Below are positions 16,257-23,941 of a DNA stretch of 60,800 bases, one piece after another. A program made the translations under genes and the position numbers. The DNA is from Gemmatimonadota bacterium (GTDB taxonomy: Bacteria; Gemmatimonadota; Gemmatimonadetes; Longimicrobiales; Gaopeijiaceae). Positions within the stretch are counted from its first letter, which is position 1; the number at the start of each line of letters is the position of its first letter. Location of the stretch: positions 1 to 60,800 of the forward strand of contig JAJEBR010000011.1 in the NCBI GenBank assembly GCA_022822445.1, written 5' to 3'. Below the pieces are notes generated by a model. It made no database searches, had not been told where the DNA came from, and saw only the letters and a program-made list of their open reading frames with translations.

Positions 16257-16642
16257 GCGTCGCCTACGTCGATACCTCGGCGATCGTGGCCCTCGCCTTC
16301 GACGAAGACGGGGCGGCGGCCCTGGCGGACGACCTCGTCTGCTTCTCCCGCCTCGTTTCGTCCAACCTGCTGGAAGCGGAGCTCCGAGCGACGTGTCAGC
16401 GTGAAGGGCGGCCCGTCCCGGGCCATCTTCTGGCGCGCATCGGCTGGATCCTCACCGACCGGCCGCTCACGCGCGAAATGGAGACCGCCCTCGCCGCGGG
16501 CAACCTTCGCGGGGCCGATCTGTGGCACATCGCCACCGCCCTCTATGTCGCGCCCGAACCCGGGACGATCTCGTTCGTCACCCGCGACCGGCGCCAGGCC
16601 AAGGTGGCGGCCGCACTGGGGTTTCGCGAGCTGGCGGGGTGA
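16253..16642 (+). CDS. PIN-domain toxin, VapC type (pair 1)
   Basis: A 129-residue PIN-domain ribonuclease toxin. The acidic site is visible: Asp in AYVDTSAIVAL (near 7), Glu in NLLEAELRA, Asp in GADLWHIATAL and Asp in FVTRDRRQ. Members of this family cleave tRNA or rRNA when released from the antitoxin; the target here is not predictable. The start is coupled to the antitoxin by a 4-base overlap. One base after its stop begins a copy of the dispersed ~80-bp repeat. Confidence 0.88.
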   Translation: MSVAYVDTSAIVALAFDEDGAAALADDLVCFSRLVSSNLLEAELRATCQREGRPVPGHLLARIGWILTDRPLTREMETALAAGNLRGADLWHIATALYVAPEPGTISFVTRDRRQAKVAAALGFRELAG

Positions 16643-16721
16643 TTACATCGCGAGTGCCGGAGCGCCGCAGTTCAGCCCGGATGCACCGCCGTCCGAATTG
16701 CAACGGGAACCTGTTCCACGG
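16643..16721 (+). repeat. Dispersed ~80-bp repeat, copy C
   Basis: It starts TTACATCG and contains GAGCGCCGCAG, TCAGCCCGGATGCA, CCGAATTGCAACGGGAAC and ends TTCCACGG. The same ordered blocks occur at 23796-23876 (plus), 29132-29217 (minus) and 29281-29347 (minus). It sits between the convergent 3' ends of two toxin genes. Confidence 0.75.
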
Positions 16722-16733
16722 CTCCCGTCAACG

Positions 16734-17123
16734 TCACTCCACCGCCATCGCCACGTCTCCCGCCCCCGTCAGGATCGCGCGGTCCAGCGTCGCAAGCCTC
16801 ACCCCCAGCTCCCGCGCCGCCACCACGAATTCGGCGTCGCAGGCGGTGAGCTCACACTCCAGCGCGACGTCCATCACACGCGCCGCGGACACCCTCACGA
16901 CCCGCGGCCCCAGCACAGCGGCCACGTCGTCGCACATCGCCCTGGCCTGCGCGGCGGTCATCGCGCCCCGCCGAACGAACCCGAGCAGCACGTTCCTCAC
17001 TTCGCTCAGCAGGAGCATGGGCGCAGCCCACTCGGGATCCTGCAGGAAGAGCCGCGCGGCGGAGGCACCCTTGGGCCCGCCCACGACCAGCCGCACCATG
17101 ACGTTCGTGTCGACGACGATCAT
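16734..17123 (-). CDS. PIN-domain toxin, VapC/FitB type (pair 2)
   Basis: A 129-residue PIN-domain toxin with MIVVDTNVMVRL (first Asp near residue 5), LLLSEVRNVLL (Glu), LTACDAEFVVAA (Asp) and LATLDRAIL (Asp), the four-acid arrangement of VapC ribonucleases. The start at 17123 gives the usual family N-terminus; an upstream start at 17150 would add nine residues. It lies downstream of the ribbon-helix-helix antitoxin on the same strand with a gap of about 80 bases, longer than usual for such pairs. Confidence 0.85.
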   Translation of the reverse strand: MIVVDTNVMVRLVVGGPKGASAARLFLQDPEWAAPMLLLSEVRNVLLGFVRRGAMTAAQARAMCDDVAAVLGPRVVRVSAARVMDVALECELTACDAEFVVAARELGVRLATLDRAILTGAGDVAMAVE

Positions 17124-17202
17124 CGGATGGCCCGGCGGGCCGGAGCGCACCGGGAGGCTCGGATCCGCCGGGGGCGCCGGGCATGGCGGTGGACTCGCTG
17201 CA

Positions 17203-17463
17203 TCAGTCGTCGTAGGCCCACCGCCGCCGCCCCTCGTCCCTCATTCGGCGTAGCGACGCCTCGCCCAGGTCGACGGGGCCGATTGCCTGGTGCCGGCGTC
17301 CGATCCGCTCCAGCAGCGCCTCCGGGTCCACCGGGCCCGGGCGGACGGACGCCGCCAGGCGGGCCAGGATTTCGCCGTTGAGGCTGCGGTGGTTGCGGCG
17401 CGCCGCCGACTTGAGCTCTCGATGCAAGTCGGCGGGTATTCCGCGAAGCGCCAGGTCGGGCAT
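17203..17463 (-). CDS. Antitoxin, FitA-like ribbon-helix-helix (pair 2)
   Basis: An 86-residue antitoxin beginning MPDLALRGIPADLHRELKSA, the FitA/Arc-type ribbon followed by two helices (RRNHRSLNGEILARL), and a C-terminal toxin-binding tail (MRDEGRRRWAYDD). I chose the start at 17463 because the ribbon motif begins there; longer starts upstream would run through the AT-rich operator. Directly upstream is a large perfect interrupted palindrome overlapping a promoter, consistent with autorepression. Confidence 0.85.
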   Translation of the reverse strand: MPDLALRGIPADLHRELKSAARRNHRSLNGEILARLAASVRPGPVDPEALLERIGRRHQAIGPVDLGEASLRRMRDEGRRRWAYDD

Positions 17464-17484
17464 GAATGAGTTTCCAATCCGTGA

Positions 17485-17530
17485 ATGATATTGATATGAT
17501 ATCATAATAGTATCATCGACAGAATCGCAA
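17485..17530 (-). promoter_or_regulatory. Palindromic operator and promoter of toxin-antitoxin pair 2
   Basis: A 32-bp symmetric site: ATGATA (17485-17490), 4 bases, TATGATATCATA (17495-17506), 4 bases, TATCAT (17511-17516). All arms are perfect. On the minus strand a promoter overlaps it: -35 TTGCGA (17525-17530) and -10 TATGAT (17501-17506) with an 18-bp spacer. The site is strikingly AT-rich against its surroundings. Four half-sites fit a tetramer of FitA-type dimers. Confidence 0.7.
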
Positions 17531-17655
17531 TGCCGCAAGCGGCCGGTTCGAAGCGGTCTTGCCAAGCCCTCACACCGGATCGACTTGCCACGCTACCGAG
17601 CGCGGTTCATCGTTCGTGAGCGTTGAAGAGCGGAGTCCACGAAAGGAGGCGGGGA

Positions 17656-20337
17656 ATGAGATACCGGGTAGCTGCCTGCACCACCCCCATCCTCCTCCTC
17701 GCCCTCCCCGCCCCCGCCACCGCCCAGCGCCTCCCCGACCCCCCCTCCGGCGACCTCGCCACGCTCTCCGTCCCCCGCTTCGCCATCCACCCGTCGCCCA
17801 TCGAGCTGACCGGCCCCGTACGACCCGGCGAATACCTCGGCGTCACCGGTCCGCGCGCGGCGTGGCTCGGCGTCGAGACCGGCCAGGCCGAGCTATGGGT
17901 GCATCCGCTCAAGGTCGCTAACGGCTTCCGCCTCTCCTTTTCGACGCCCAGCTACGGCGCCCCGATCCCCGGCGAGGCGGTCGCGCGCACGGTGCACATC
18001 CGCCCCGAACTGGCCACCATCACCTACAGCCACGCGGCCTTCCAGGTGCGCCAGCACATCCTCGCGCCCCGGGACACCGCCGCGTCCGGGATCCTCGTGC
18101 TCCTGGAGGTCGACAGCCGGGAGCCGATGGAGATCATCGCCGAATTCCACCCGGTGCTGAACTACATGTGGCCGGCGTCGCTGGGCGGACAGTACGCCTA
18201 TTGGGACGGCGGGCGGCGCACCTTCGTCCTCTCCGAGAGCCTGCAGCAGCGCAACGCGGTCGTCGGCTCGCCGTGGGCGACGAATTCGGTCGAGCACCCC
18301 GCGCACCAGCTCGGCGACGCGCCGCGCACGATGGTCATCCCGGTCGACCCCGAGCGCGCCCGGCGCGAGTTCGTCCCCATTGCGGTGGCGGCCGGGACGG
18401 TCCCGCGCGACACCGTCTTCGCCCGCTACGGCCGCCTGATCGCAAACGCCGAGACGCTCTACCGGGACACCCGCGCCTGGGCCGACCACGCGCTCGCCTC
18501 CACGGCCTCCGTCGAGACCCCCGACCCCTCCCTCGACCTCGCGCTGGAGTGGGCCAAGATCAACCTGGAGGAGCAGCGCGTCTGCAACCCCGACCTCGGG
18601 TGCGGCTTCGTCGCCGGCTGGGGGCTGTCGCGCAACGGCGGGCGGCCCGGATTCGGCTGGTTCTTCGGCGGCGACGCGATGATCAACACCTACGCCATGG
18701 ACGCCCTGGGCCAGTGGGAGCTCGTCGCCGAGGAGCTCCGCTTCCTCGCGAAATACCAGCGCGACGACGGCAAGATCACCCACGAGATCTCGCAGGCGGC
18801 CGCGCACATCGACTGGTTCGACACCTACCCCTACGCCTACTACCACGCCGACACGACCCCCCACTGGATGTATGCCCTCTACCTGTACTGGCGCGCGAGC
18901 GGCGACGACGAGCTTCTGCGCGAACTCTGGCCGGCGTACCGGCGCGCGTGGGCATGGTGCCTGACCGCAGAGACCGACGGCGACGGCATCATCGAGAACA
19001 CGGTGGGCGGGCTCGGCGCGGTCGAGGTCGGCGGGCTCGGCGCGGCGCTCCATCAGGACATCTACCTGGCCGGAGTGTGGGTCGCGGCGCTGGAGGGCAC
19101 GGTCGAGATGGCCGGGCGCATGGGCGACGCGGAGGTGCTGGACGCGGCCACGCAACTGGCCCCGGTCGCGAACGCGACCCTCAACAACGCCTACTGGCGC
19201 GAGACGGAAGGCCACCACGCCTTCGGCATCCTCTCCGACGGCACCACCAACGACAACCTGACCGTCTGGCCGGCCGCCGCCGCCGCCTTCGGACTGTTCG
19301 ACGGCGAACGGGCCCGCGGGACGCTGCGCAGAATCGCCGGCGACCGCATCTCATCCGACTGGGGCGCCCACATGCTGTCCACGGAGAGCGAACTGTATCA
19401 CCCGCTCCAGTACAACATGGGCACCGTCTGGCCCTTCGTGACCGGCTTCGCGTCCTGGGCGCAGTACCGTTACCGCCGCCCGTGGGCGGGATACCACCTC
19501 ATGGACGCGATCAAGCAGATGACCTTCGACTGGAGCCTCGGCCGCCACGGCGAGCTCTTCTCGGGCGACTTCTATCAACCACTCGACCAGACGGTCCCCC
19601 ACCAGTTCTTCGCCACCTCGATGGTGGCGACCCCCCTGCTCCGCGGCGTCTTCGGGTGGGAGCCGAACGCGCCGGAGGGCGTCGCCCGCATCGCACCCCA
19701 GCTGCCGGCGGACTGGCGCGACGCGGCGGCACGGGGGCTGAGGGTCGGCGAGACGACGCTCGACGTGGAGATCACGGGCGGCTGGACCGCGGGTGGCGGC
19801 GAGCGCCGCACGACCGTTCGGAACACCGGCGGGCCGGAGGTCACGGTCGACTTCAGGCCGGATGTGCCGCTGGGTGCGGAGTACATGGACGTCGCGTTGC
19901 AGGGCGCCGACCAGGTGGGAGGACAACCGGAGCCCGCAGGTCCCGGCGCCCGGCTGTCGACGCCCCGTTTCCGGCTGGCCGAGGGCCAGAGCGCGACGGT
20001 GGTCATCAGCTGGCGGGGCGGACTGGCGGTCGCCCACCCACGGTTCGACCTGGAGCCCGGGCAGCGCAGCAGCGGACTGCGCGTCATCGATTTCGAGCGC
20101 GACGGCGTGGGCTGGCTCCTCACCGTCGAGGGCACCGCCGGGCAGGAGTACCTGGTCGACCTCTACGGGACGGCGGTGCAGGCGACGCCGGTGGAGGACG
20201 GCGTGAGCGTGTCGCCGGCGCCGGCGGCCGAAGATGCGGGGCGCACCGCGATGGGCGGCGGCCGGTTCATGGTGGCGTTTGCCGCGGGCGAGGGGCGGCG
20301 GACCGTGACGCTGAGGCTGGTTCCGACGGGGCCCTGA
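17656..20337 (+). CDS. Secreted six-hairpin glycosidase (amylo-alpha-1,6-glucosidase/debranching-like)
   Basis: An 893-residue exported carbohydrate-active enzyme. The start ATG at 17656 follows AAAGGAGGCGGGG, an excellent ribosome site; the signal peptide ends near PATAQ-RLPD. The N-terminal beta-rich domain (about 30-280) precedes an (alpha/alpha)6-barrel catalytic region with GFGWFFGGDAMIN, KYQRDDGKITHEIS, DTTPHWMYALYLYWRASGD, DGDGIIENTVGG and NMGTVWPFVTGFASW, typical of debranching-enzyme and GH15/GH63-like barrels. A beta-rich C-terminal domain (about 720-890) is probably a binding or accessory module. The exact family and substrate are uncertain. It is flanked by toxin-antitoxin pairs on both sides. 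Confidence 0.8.
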   Translation: MRYRVAACTTPILLLALPAPATAQRLPDPPSGDLATLSVPRFAIHPSPIELTGPVRPGEYLGVTGPRAAWLGVETGQAELWVHPLKVANGFRLSFSTPSYGAPIPGEAVARTVHIRPELATITYSHAAFQVRQHILAPRDTAASGILVLLEVDSREPMEIIAEFHPVLNYMWPASLGGQYAYWDGGRRTFVLSESLQQRNAVVGSPWATNSVEHPAHQLGDAPRTMVIPVDPERARREFVPIAVAAGTVPRDTVFARYGRLIANAETLYRDTRAWADHALASTASVETPDPSLDLALEWAKINLEEQRVCNPDLGCGFVAGWGLSRNGGRPGFGWFFGGDAMINTYAMDALGQWELVAEELRFLAKYQRDDGKITHEISQAAAHIDWFDTYPYAYYHADTTPHWMYALYLYWRASGDDELLRELWPAYRRAWAWCLTAETDGDGIIENTVGGLGAVEVGGLGAALHQDIYLAGVWVAALEGTVEMAGRMGDAEVLDAATQLAPVANATLNNAYWRETEGHHAFGILSDGTTNDNLTVWPAAAAAFGLFDGERARGTLRRIAGDRISSDWGAHMLSTESELYHPLQYNMGTVWPFVTGFASWAQYRYRRPWAGYHLMDAIKQMTFDWSLGRHGELFSGDFYQPLDQTVPHQFFATSMVATPLLRGVFGWEPNAPEGVARIAPQLPADWRDAAARGLRVGETTLDVEITGGWTAGGGERRTTVRNTGGPEVTVDFRPDVPLGAEYMDVALQGADQVGGQPEPAGPGARLSTPRFRLAEGQSATVVISWRGGLAVAHPRFDLEPGQRSSGLRVIDFERDGVGWLLTVEGTAGQEYLVDLYGTAVQATPVEDGVSVSPAPAAEDAGRTAMGGGRFMVAFAAGEGRRTVTLRLVPTGP

Positions 20338-20376
20338 GGGGGTGGGCCAAGGAGCTCCTCCAAGGGGCTCCCATGG

Positions 20377-20406
20377 AATTGCGGAATATCCGTAATATCC
20401 GCAATT
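20377..20406 (+). promoter_or_regulatory. Operator-like inverted repeat before toxin-antitoxin pair 3
   Basis: Perfect 8-bp inverted arms AATTGCGG (20377-20384) and CCGCAATT (20399-20406) enclose AATATCCGTAATAT. The direct repeat AATATCCG occurs at 20385-20392 and 20394-20401. It lies 7 bases upstream of the antitoxin ATG and is AT-rich in a GC-rich setting, as expected of an antitoxin operator. TAATAT at 20393-20398 could be a -10 box. Confidence 0.55.
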
Positions 20407-20413
20407 TGCGAGC

Positions 20414-20722
20414 ATGTCGAAACCAACCGGATCATCCGACCGCTCGCGGGTTGTAAGCGCCACCGAAGCAGCGAAGAACTTCGGCGAGGTTCTGGCGCGA
20501 GTGCGCGAGGACCGTGCGGTTTACCTGGTGGAGCGGCGCGGAAAGCCGGTCGCCCAAATCGGTCCGGTGGAGGACCGGGTCTTCACGGGTGCCGACTTCG
20601 TCGAACTTGCCCGTTCCACCTCGGATCCTTCGGCGGGTCCGGAATACGCTTGCGCGGTCCAGGAGGGGGTTGCATTCCTCAACCGCGCCGAGGTGCCGAA
20701 GAGTCCTTGGGAACGCTGCTAG
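20414..20722 (+). CDS. Antitoxin of the Phd/YefM family (pair 3)
   Basis: A 102-residue antitoxin: VVSATEAAKNFGEVLARVREDRAVYLVERRGKPVAQIGPV is a clear Phd/YefM DNA-binding and dimerisation region, followed by a variable acidic C-terminal toxin-binding half. The ATG at 20414 is preceded by an inverted-repeat operator. The 3' end overlaps the start of the PIN toxin by about 16 bases. It is distinct in sequence from the pair-1 antitoxin. Confidence 0.85.
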   Translation: MSKPTGSSDRSRVVSATEAAKNFGEVLARVREDRAVYLVERRGKPVAQIGPVEDRVFTGADFVELARSTSDPSAGPEYACAVQEGVAFLNRAEVPKSPWERC

Positions 20723-21111
20723 ACGCGAGCGTCCTGATCGCGGTCGAACAGGGCCTGCTCAAGGCGGACCGGGTGTTCGGCGCGCCGGACCGGCGACAAC
20801 AGCCCGTAGCGATAGCCGCGATCACCGCGTCCGAGATGTTGTACGGCCTTCATCGGCTGGCCGGGGTCCGGCGCGTCGGCGCCGAGAGGTTTGCCGGCCG
20901 CTGGCTCGAAGTGCTGCCGGTGATACCCTTCGATCTCGAGGTCGCCCGAGTATACGCGACCCTTGGCGTTCGGCTGGCGCGCACCGGCACCCCGATCGGT
21001 GCCCACGACCTGATGGTCGCGGCCACGGCCGTGCACCTCGGCTACCGCGTGGCTACCCTCGACCGCCGCAGCTTCCACCGGATCGAGGGCCTTGCCGTGG
21101 AGTATTGGTGA
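20707..21111 (+). CDS. PIN-domain toxin, VapC type (pair 3)
   Basis: A 134-residue PIN-domain toxin: LGTLLDASVLIAVEQG (first Asp), ITASEMLYGLHRL (Glu), IGAHDLMVAATAVHLGY (Asp) and VATLDRRSFHRIEGL (Asp). I placed the start at the TTG of 20707 because the family N-terminus (MGTLLDASVLIA) begins there and no ATG or GTG is closer; it overlaps the antitoxin end by 16 bases. A TTG start with overlap suggests coupled, low-level translation of the toxin. Confidence 0.82.
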   Translation: MGTLLDASVLIAVEQGLLKADRVFGAPDRRQQPVAIAAITASEMLYGLHRLAGVRRVGAERFAGRWLEVLPVIPFDLEVARVYATLGVRLARTGTPIGAHDLMVAATAVHLGYRVATLDRRSFHRIEGLAVEYW

Positions 21112-21485
21112 CCCAATGACCCGAATCGCGGCCATCGACGCAGGCTGACGCCACCTCGCTTTCAGACGGCGAATCCGAACCTCACTCTCCCCGCACGCAA
21201 GCCAGGAACTCCTCCGGCCCACCGCAGCCCGCACCGCACGGGCCGTGTACCGCTCGAAGTCCCCGTCCCCGCATTCCTTCACCAACCGCAGCAGCACCGG
21301 CAGCTCCGCCCGCATTCGCCGAACCGCGGAGGTGCCGGCCAGCCCGAGCACCACTTCGCGGCAGGACGAATGTGCTGGAAATGCCTTGAAGGTTCCGGTT
21401 AGCTTGCAGCGATGTCTCCGAGCACCCTGGCAGCCCGTCCGACAAGGAGCGTCGAGGTGCGAACAGTAGCCAACGGCCGGACCTG
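21112..21485. other. Gap with a possible decayed minus-strand gene
   Basis: There is no intact gene here. On the minus strand (about 21390 to 21182) one frame reads SAVRRMRAELPVLLRLVKEC, then DFERYTARAVRAAVG. A second frame continues as GPEEFLACVRGE followed by a stop at 21182. Joining the two needs a single-base frameshift near 21220. This may be a relic of a small gene or a chance reading. No promoter, terminator or repeat is evident. Confidence 0.3.
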
Positions 21486-23435
21486 ATGCTCGTCGGAGCC
21501 CTGGAGGCCAACCGCTGGGCCGGCCTGGTCTTCGCCGCCGGGGCGGACGAGGGGATCGGGTTGCGGCTCGCATTCGTGACGCCGGACGGCTCACGCCGCG
21601 ACCGGGACGACTGGTACTGGATGGTCTCGCGGGCCGGTCCCCACGCGCCCGATGGCTCGTATGCGCGCGTCGAGTTCGACCTGGACGCGGAACCGTCCCC
21701 GTCTTCGGCGCCCTCGGCCGGCACCCTGATCCTGGAGTGGTCGCGCCGGGGGGACGCGGTGGCGTTGCGCGCGAAGGTGAAGGCGCCCGGCCGCCTGGAG
21801 GTGATCGGGGACGCGCCGTGGGGGTGGGAGGGGCGGTGGGTGGTGGGGCGTGCGGACGGGAGGTGGCGTGCACGGCTCAAGGGCACCGAGGTCGCCGCCG
21901 CGTTCGCGGCCGGGACGGAAGCGTGCGAGGCGCCGGATCCGGACCGCGGCGAGGTCGCGAGGGGACTCGAAGTCGGGGACGGGGAGGCCGGTGGCGTGCG
22001 GATGGTAGCCGCGTGGGGGGGCGACGACCCGGCAGCGCGGGCCGTGCGGCTGGTGCGCGGGGTGGATGGCTGGATCGAGGACGCGAGGGAGGGGTGGGGG
22101 GGGGATGGCCCCCGCTCCGGGGCCCACCCGGGCCTCGTCGAGAGCATCACCGACAACCTCATGTGGATGGTGCTCCTGCAACCGGAGACCGGCCGCCTCT
22201 ACGTCCCCGCCGGCAGGCGGTGGATCTTCCCGAAGCCTCGCGGCCCCGTACGGGACCCCTCCATCCGCGCCCCCGGCCCCACCTCCGATCCGGACCCCGG
22301 CCCCATCCCCGACGACTGGACGGTCTTCGGCTGGGACAGCTTCTTCAACGCCCTGCTGCTGGCCACCGCTTCCGGCGAACTCGCATGGTCCGCCCTCCTC
22401 GCCGGCATCGAGTCGCGCTACCCGAACGGCAACGTTCCCAACTGGCGGAGTCGCGGCGGCGGAACCCCCGACCGCTCCCAACCCCCCGTCGGCTCCTTCG
22501 CGGCCCTGAAACTGTACCGTACCCACCCCGATCTCGACGCCCTGGCCAACGCCTATCCCGGCCTTCTCGCCTGGTCGGACTGGTGGGTCGCGGACAGGAA
22601 CGGCAGGCCTCGCCGCGGGGGCATCACCCCGGAACTCCTGTCGTGGGGCTCGGACACGGAACTCGTCCCCGGCCAGGGTCACGTGCCTCCCTGGGAGGAG
22701 GGGGCGAGCGGCCACCAGCGCGCCGCCTGGGAGTCCGGCCAGGACGACCTCCCCCTCTGGGACGAGGCGGAGTGGGATCCGGAGCGCCAGATCCTTGCGA
22801 TGTCGGCGGTCGACCTGTGCAGCTACCGCGCGCTCGACCTCGAATGTCTCTCCCGGATCGCGCACATTCTCGGCGACCGGCCCTCCGCCGACCGCCTCGC
22901 CGCCGACTACCGACGCCTCGCCGCCGCCATGAACCGGATCCTCTGGTCGGAACCTGCCGGTCTCTACATGGATGAACTCCCAACCGGCCACTCCACCCGG
23001 GTCGCCGCTTCCAACTTCCTCCCCCTCATCGCGGGCATCCCCTCTCGGGCCCGCGCGCGACGCATGATCGAGACCCTCCGCGACCCCCATCGCTTCTGGG
23101 GCACGTGGATCCTCCCCACCATCGCCCGAGACGACCCCGCCTTCGCGGACCAGCAGTACTGGCGCGGATCGATCTGGCCGCCGATGAACTACCTCGTCCT
23201 CCAGGGGCTTCGCCGCTACGGTTTCCGCCGCCTCGCCTCCGAACTCGCGTGGAAAGGCGCCGACATGTTCCTCGCGGACCTGCGCCGCACGGGGATGTGC
23301 CGCGAGAACTTCGATTCACGCACGGGCCGCGGGTGCGGCCAGCGCTTTCAGAGCTGGGCCCCGCTCTTCGCCCTCGGCGCCCTGGAAGAGGAAACCCGTG
23401 CCGCCCCGGCAGGGCCTCGGCAGTCCCGTGGATGA
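21486..23435 (+). CDS. GH63-type glycoside hydrolase (mannosylglycerate hydrolase/glucosidase-like)
   Basis: A 649-residue enzyme with a strong GH63 signature in its second half: WTVFGWDSFFNALLLA, PNGNVPNWRS, ITPELLSWGSDTELVPG, GLYMDELPTG and WGTWILPTIARDDPAFADQQYWRGSIWPPMNYLV. The family is an (alpha/alpha)6 barrel that hydrolyses alpha-glucosides or mannosylglycerate. No signal peptide is seen, so a cytoplasmic location is inferred. The N-terminal beta domain looks short. The frame is open about 95 bases upstream without any start codon, and the chosen ATG has no good ribosome site, so 5' truncation or erosion is possible. The C-terminus ends in a Pro/Arg-rich tail. Confidence 0.78.
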   Translation: MLVGALEANRWAGLVFAAGADEGIGLRLAFVTPDGSRRDRDDWYWMVSRAGPHAPDGSYARVEFDLDAEPSPSSAPSAGTLILEWSRRGDAVALRAKVKAPGRLEVIGDAPWGWEGRWVVGRADGRWRARLKGTEVAAAFAAGTEACEAPDPDRGEVARGLEVGDGEAGGVRMVAAWGGDDPAARAVRLVRGVDGWIEDAREGWGGDGPRSGAHPGLVESITDNLMWMVLLQPETGRLYVPAGRRWIFPKPRGPVRDPSIRAPGPTSDPDPGPIPDDWTVFGWDSFFNALLLATASGELAWSALLAGIESRYPNGNVPNWRSRGGGTPDRSQPPVGSFAALKLYRTHPDLDALANAYPGLLAWSDWWVADRNGRPRRGGITPELLSWGSDTELVPGQGHVPPWEEGASGHQRAAWESGQDDLPLWDEAEWDPERQILAMSAVDLCSYRALDLECLSRIAHILGDRPSADRLAADYRRLAAAMNRILWSEPAGLYMDELPTGHSTRVAASNFLPLIAGIPSRARARRMIETLRDPHRFWGTWILPTIARDDPAFADQQYWRGSIWPPMNYLVLQGLRRYGFRRLASELAWKGADMFLADLRRTGMCRENFDSRTGRGCGQRFQSWAPLFALGALEEETRAAPAGPRQSRG

Positions 23436-23482
23436 CCCGCGTGAGCGCCGAGGGCGGCGAGGCGCGAGGCCACCGCCATCCT

Positions 23483-23704
23483 TCAGCCCTCCAGCCGGAA
23501 CGTCCGAGTGGTTGACGCCGTGCGTCCGTCCGCAGCCATCATGGCGATCCTCAGTTCGTAGTCGCCCGCTTCCAGGTTGGAGACATCGAGAGAGAGCGCC
23601 ATCGGATGCACCGAACCGGTCGCCGGCTCCGTCCACGCGACCTCCGCCGCGCCCTCCTCCGCACGGATGCCGATCACCTGCCCGCGCCGTCTCCAGACGG
23701 ACGG
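23483..23704 (-). pseudogene. Truncated relic of a family A gene (C-terminal domain only)
   Basis: On the minus strand, VAWTEPATGSVHPMALSLDV followed by AGDYELRIAM and TRTFRLEG closely matches the last ~60 residues of the three family A proteins (VVTWTEEAAGPTHPMSLALD, GSYELTIEV, IRRFRVGER). Upstream residues (VWRRRGQVIGIRAEEG) match only loosely, and nothing corresponding to the signal peptide, cysteine region or FWWLSDP block is present. It is therefore a 3' fragment left after loss or rearrangement of most of the gene. A copy of the dispersed repeat lies about 90 bp upstream of the break. Confidence 0.65.
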
Positions 23705-23795
23705 AACGGCTTCCCCTTCAGCATCCCGGCGTTGAGGAGCGGCGCTTCGGAAATCGCAGAATGTAATGAACACATGACACTATGTAATGCTTGCT

Positions 23796-23876
23796 TTACA
23801 GTGTGATCCGGTTGAGCGCCGCGAGCGAGCGCGGATGCGCATCGCCGGCCGAATGCAGCGGGGACATATTCCACGG
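23796..23876 (+). repeat. Dispersed ~80-bp repeat, copy A
   Basis: It starts TTACAGTG and contains TGAGCGCCGCG, GCGGATGCGCATCGCCG, CGAATGCAGCGGGGAC and ends ATTCCACGG. Just upstream, CTATGTAATGC (23780-23790) matches sequence beside copy B. The rest of the 23705-23941 gap holds no gene. Confidence 0.75.
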
Positions 23877-23941
23877 ACCGTCAGGCCCCGCAGGTGACCC
23901 GGGCCGATCCCGACGGACCGCCGGCGCGGCGCACTCGCCCC

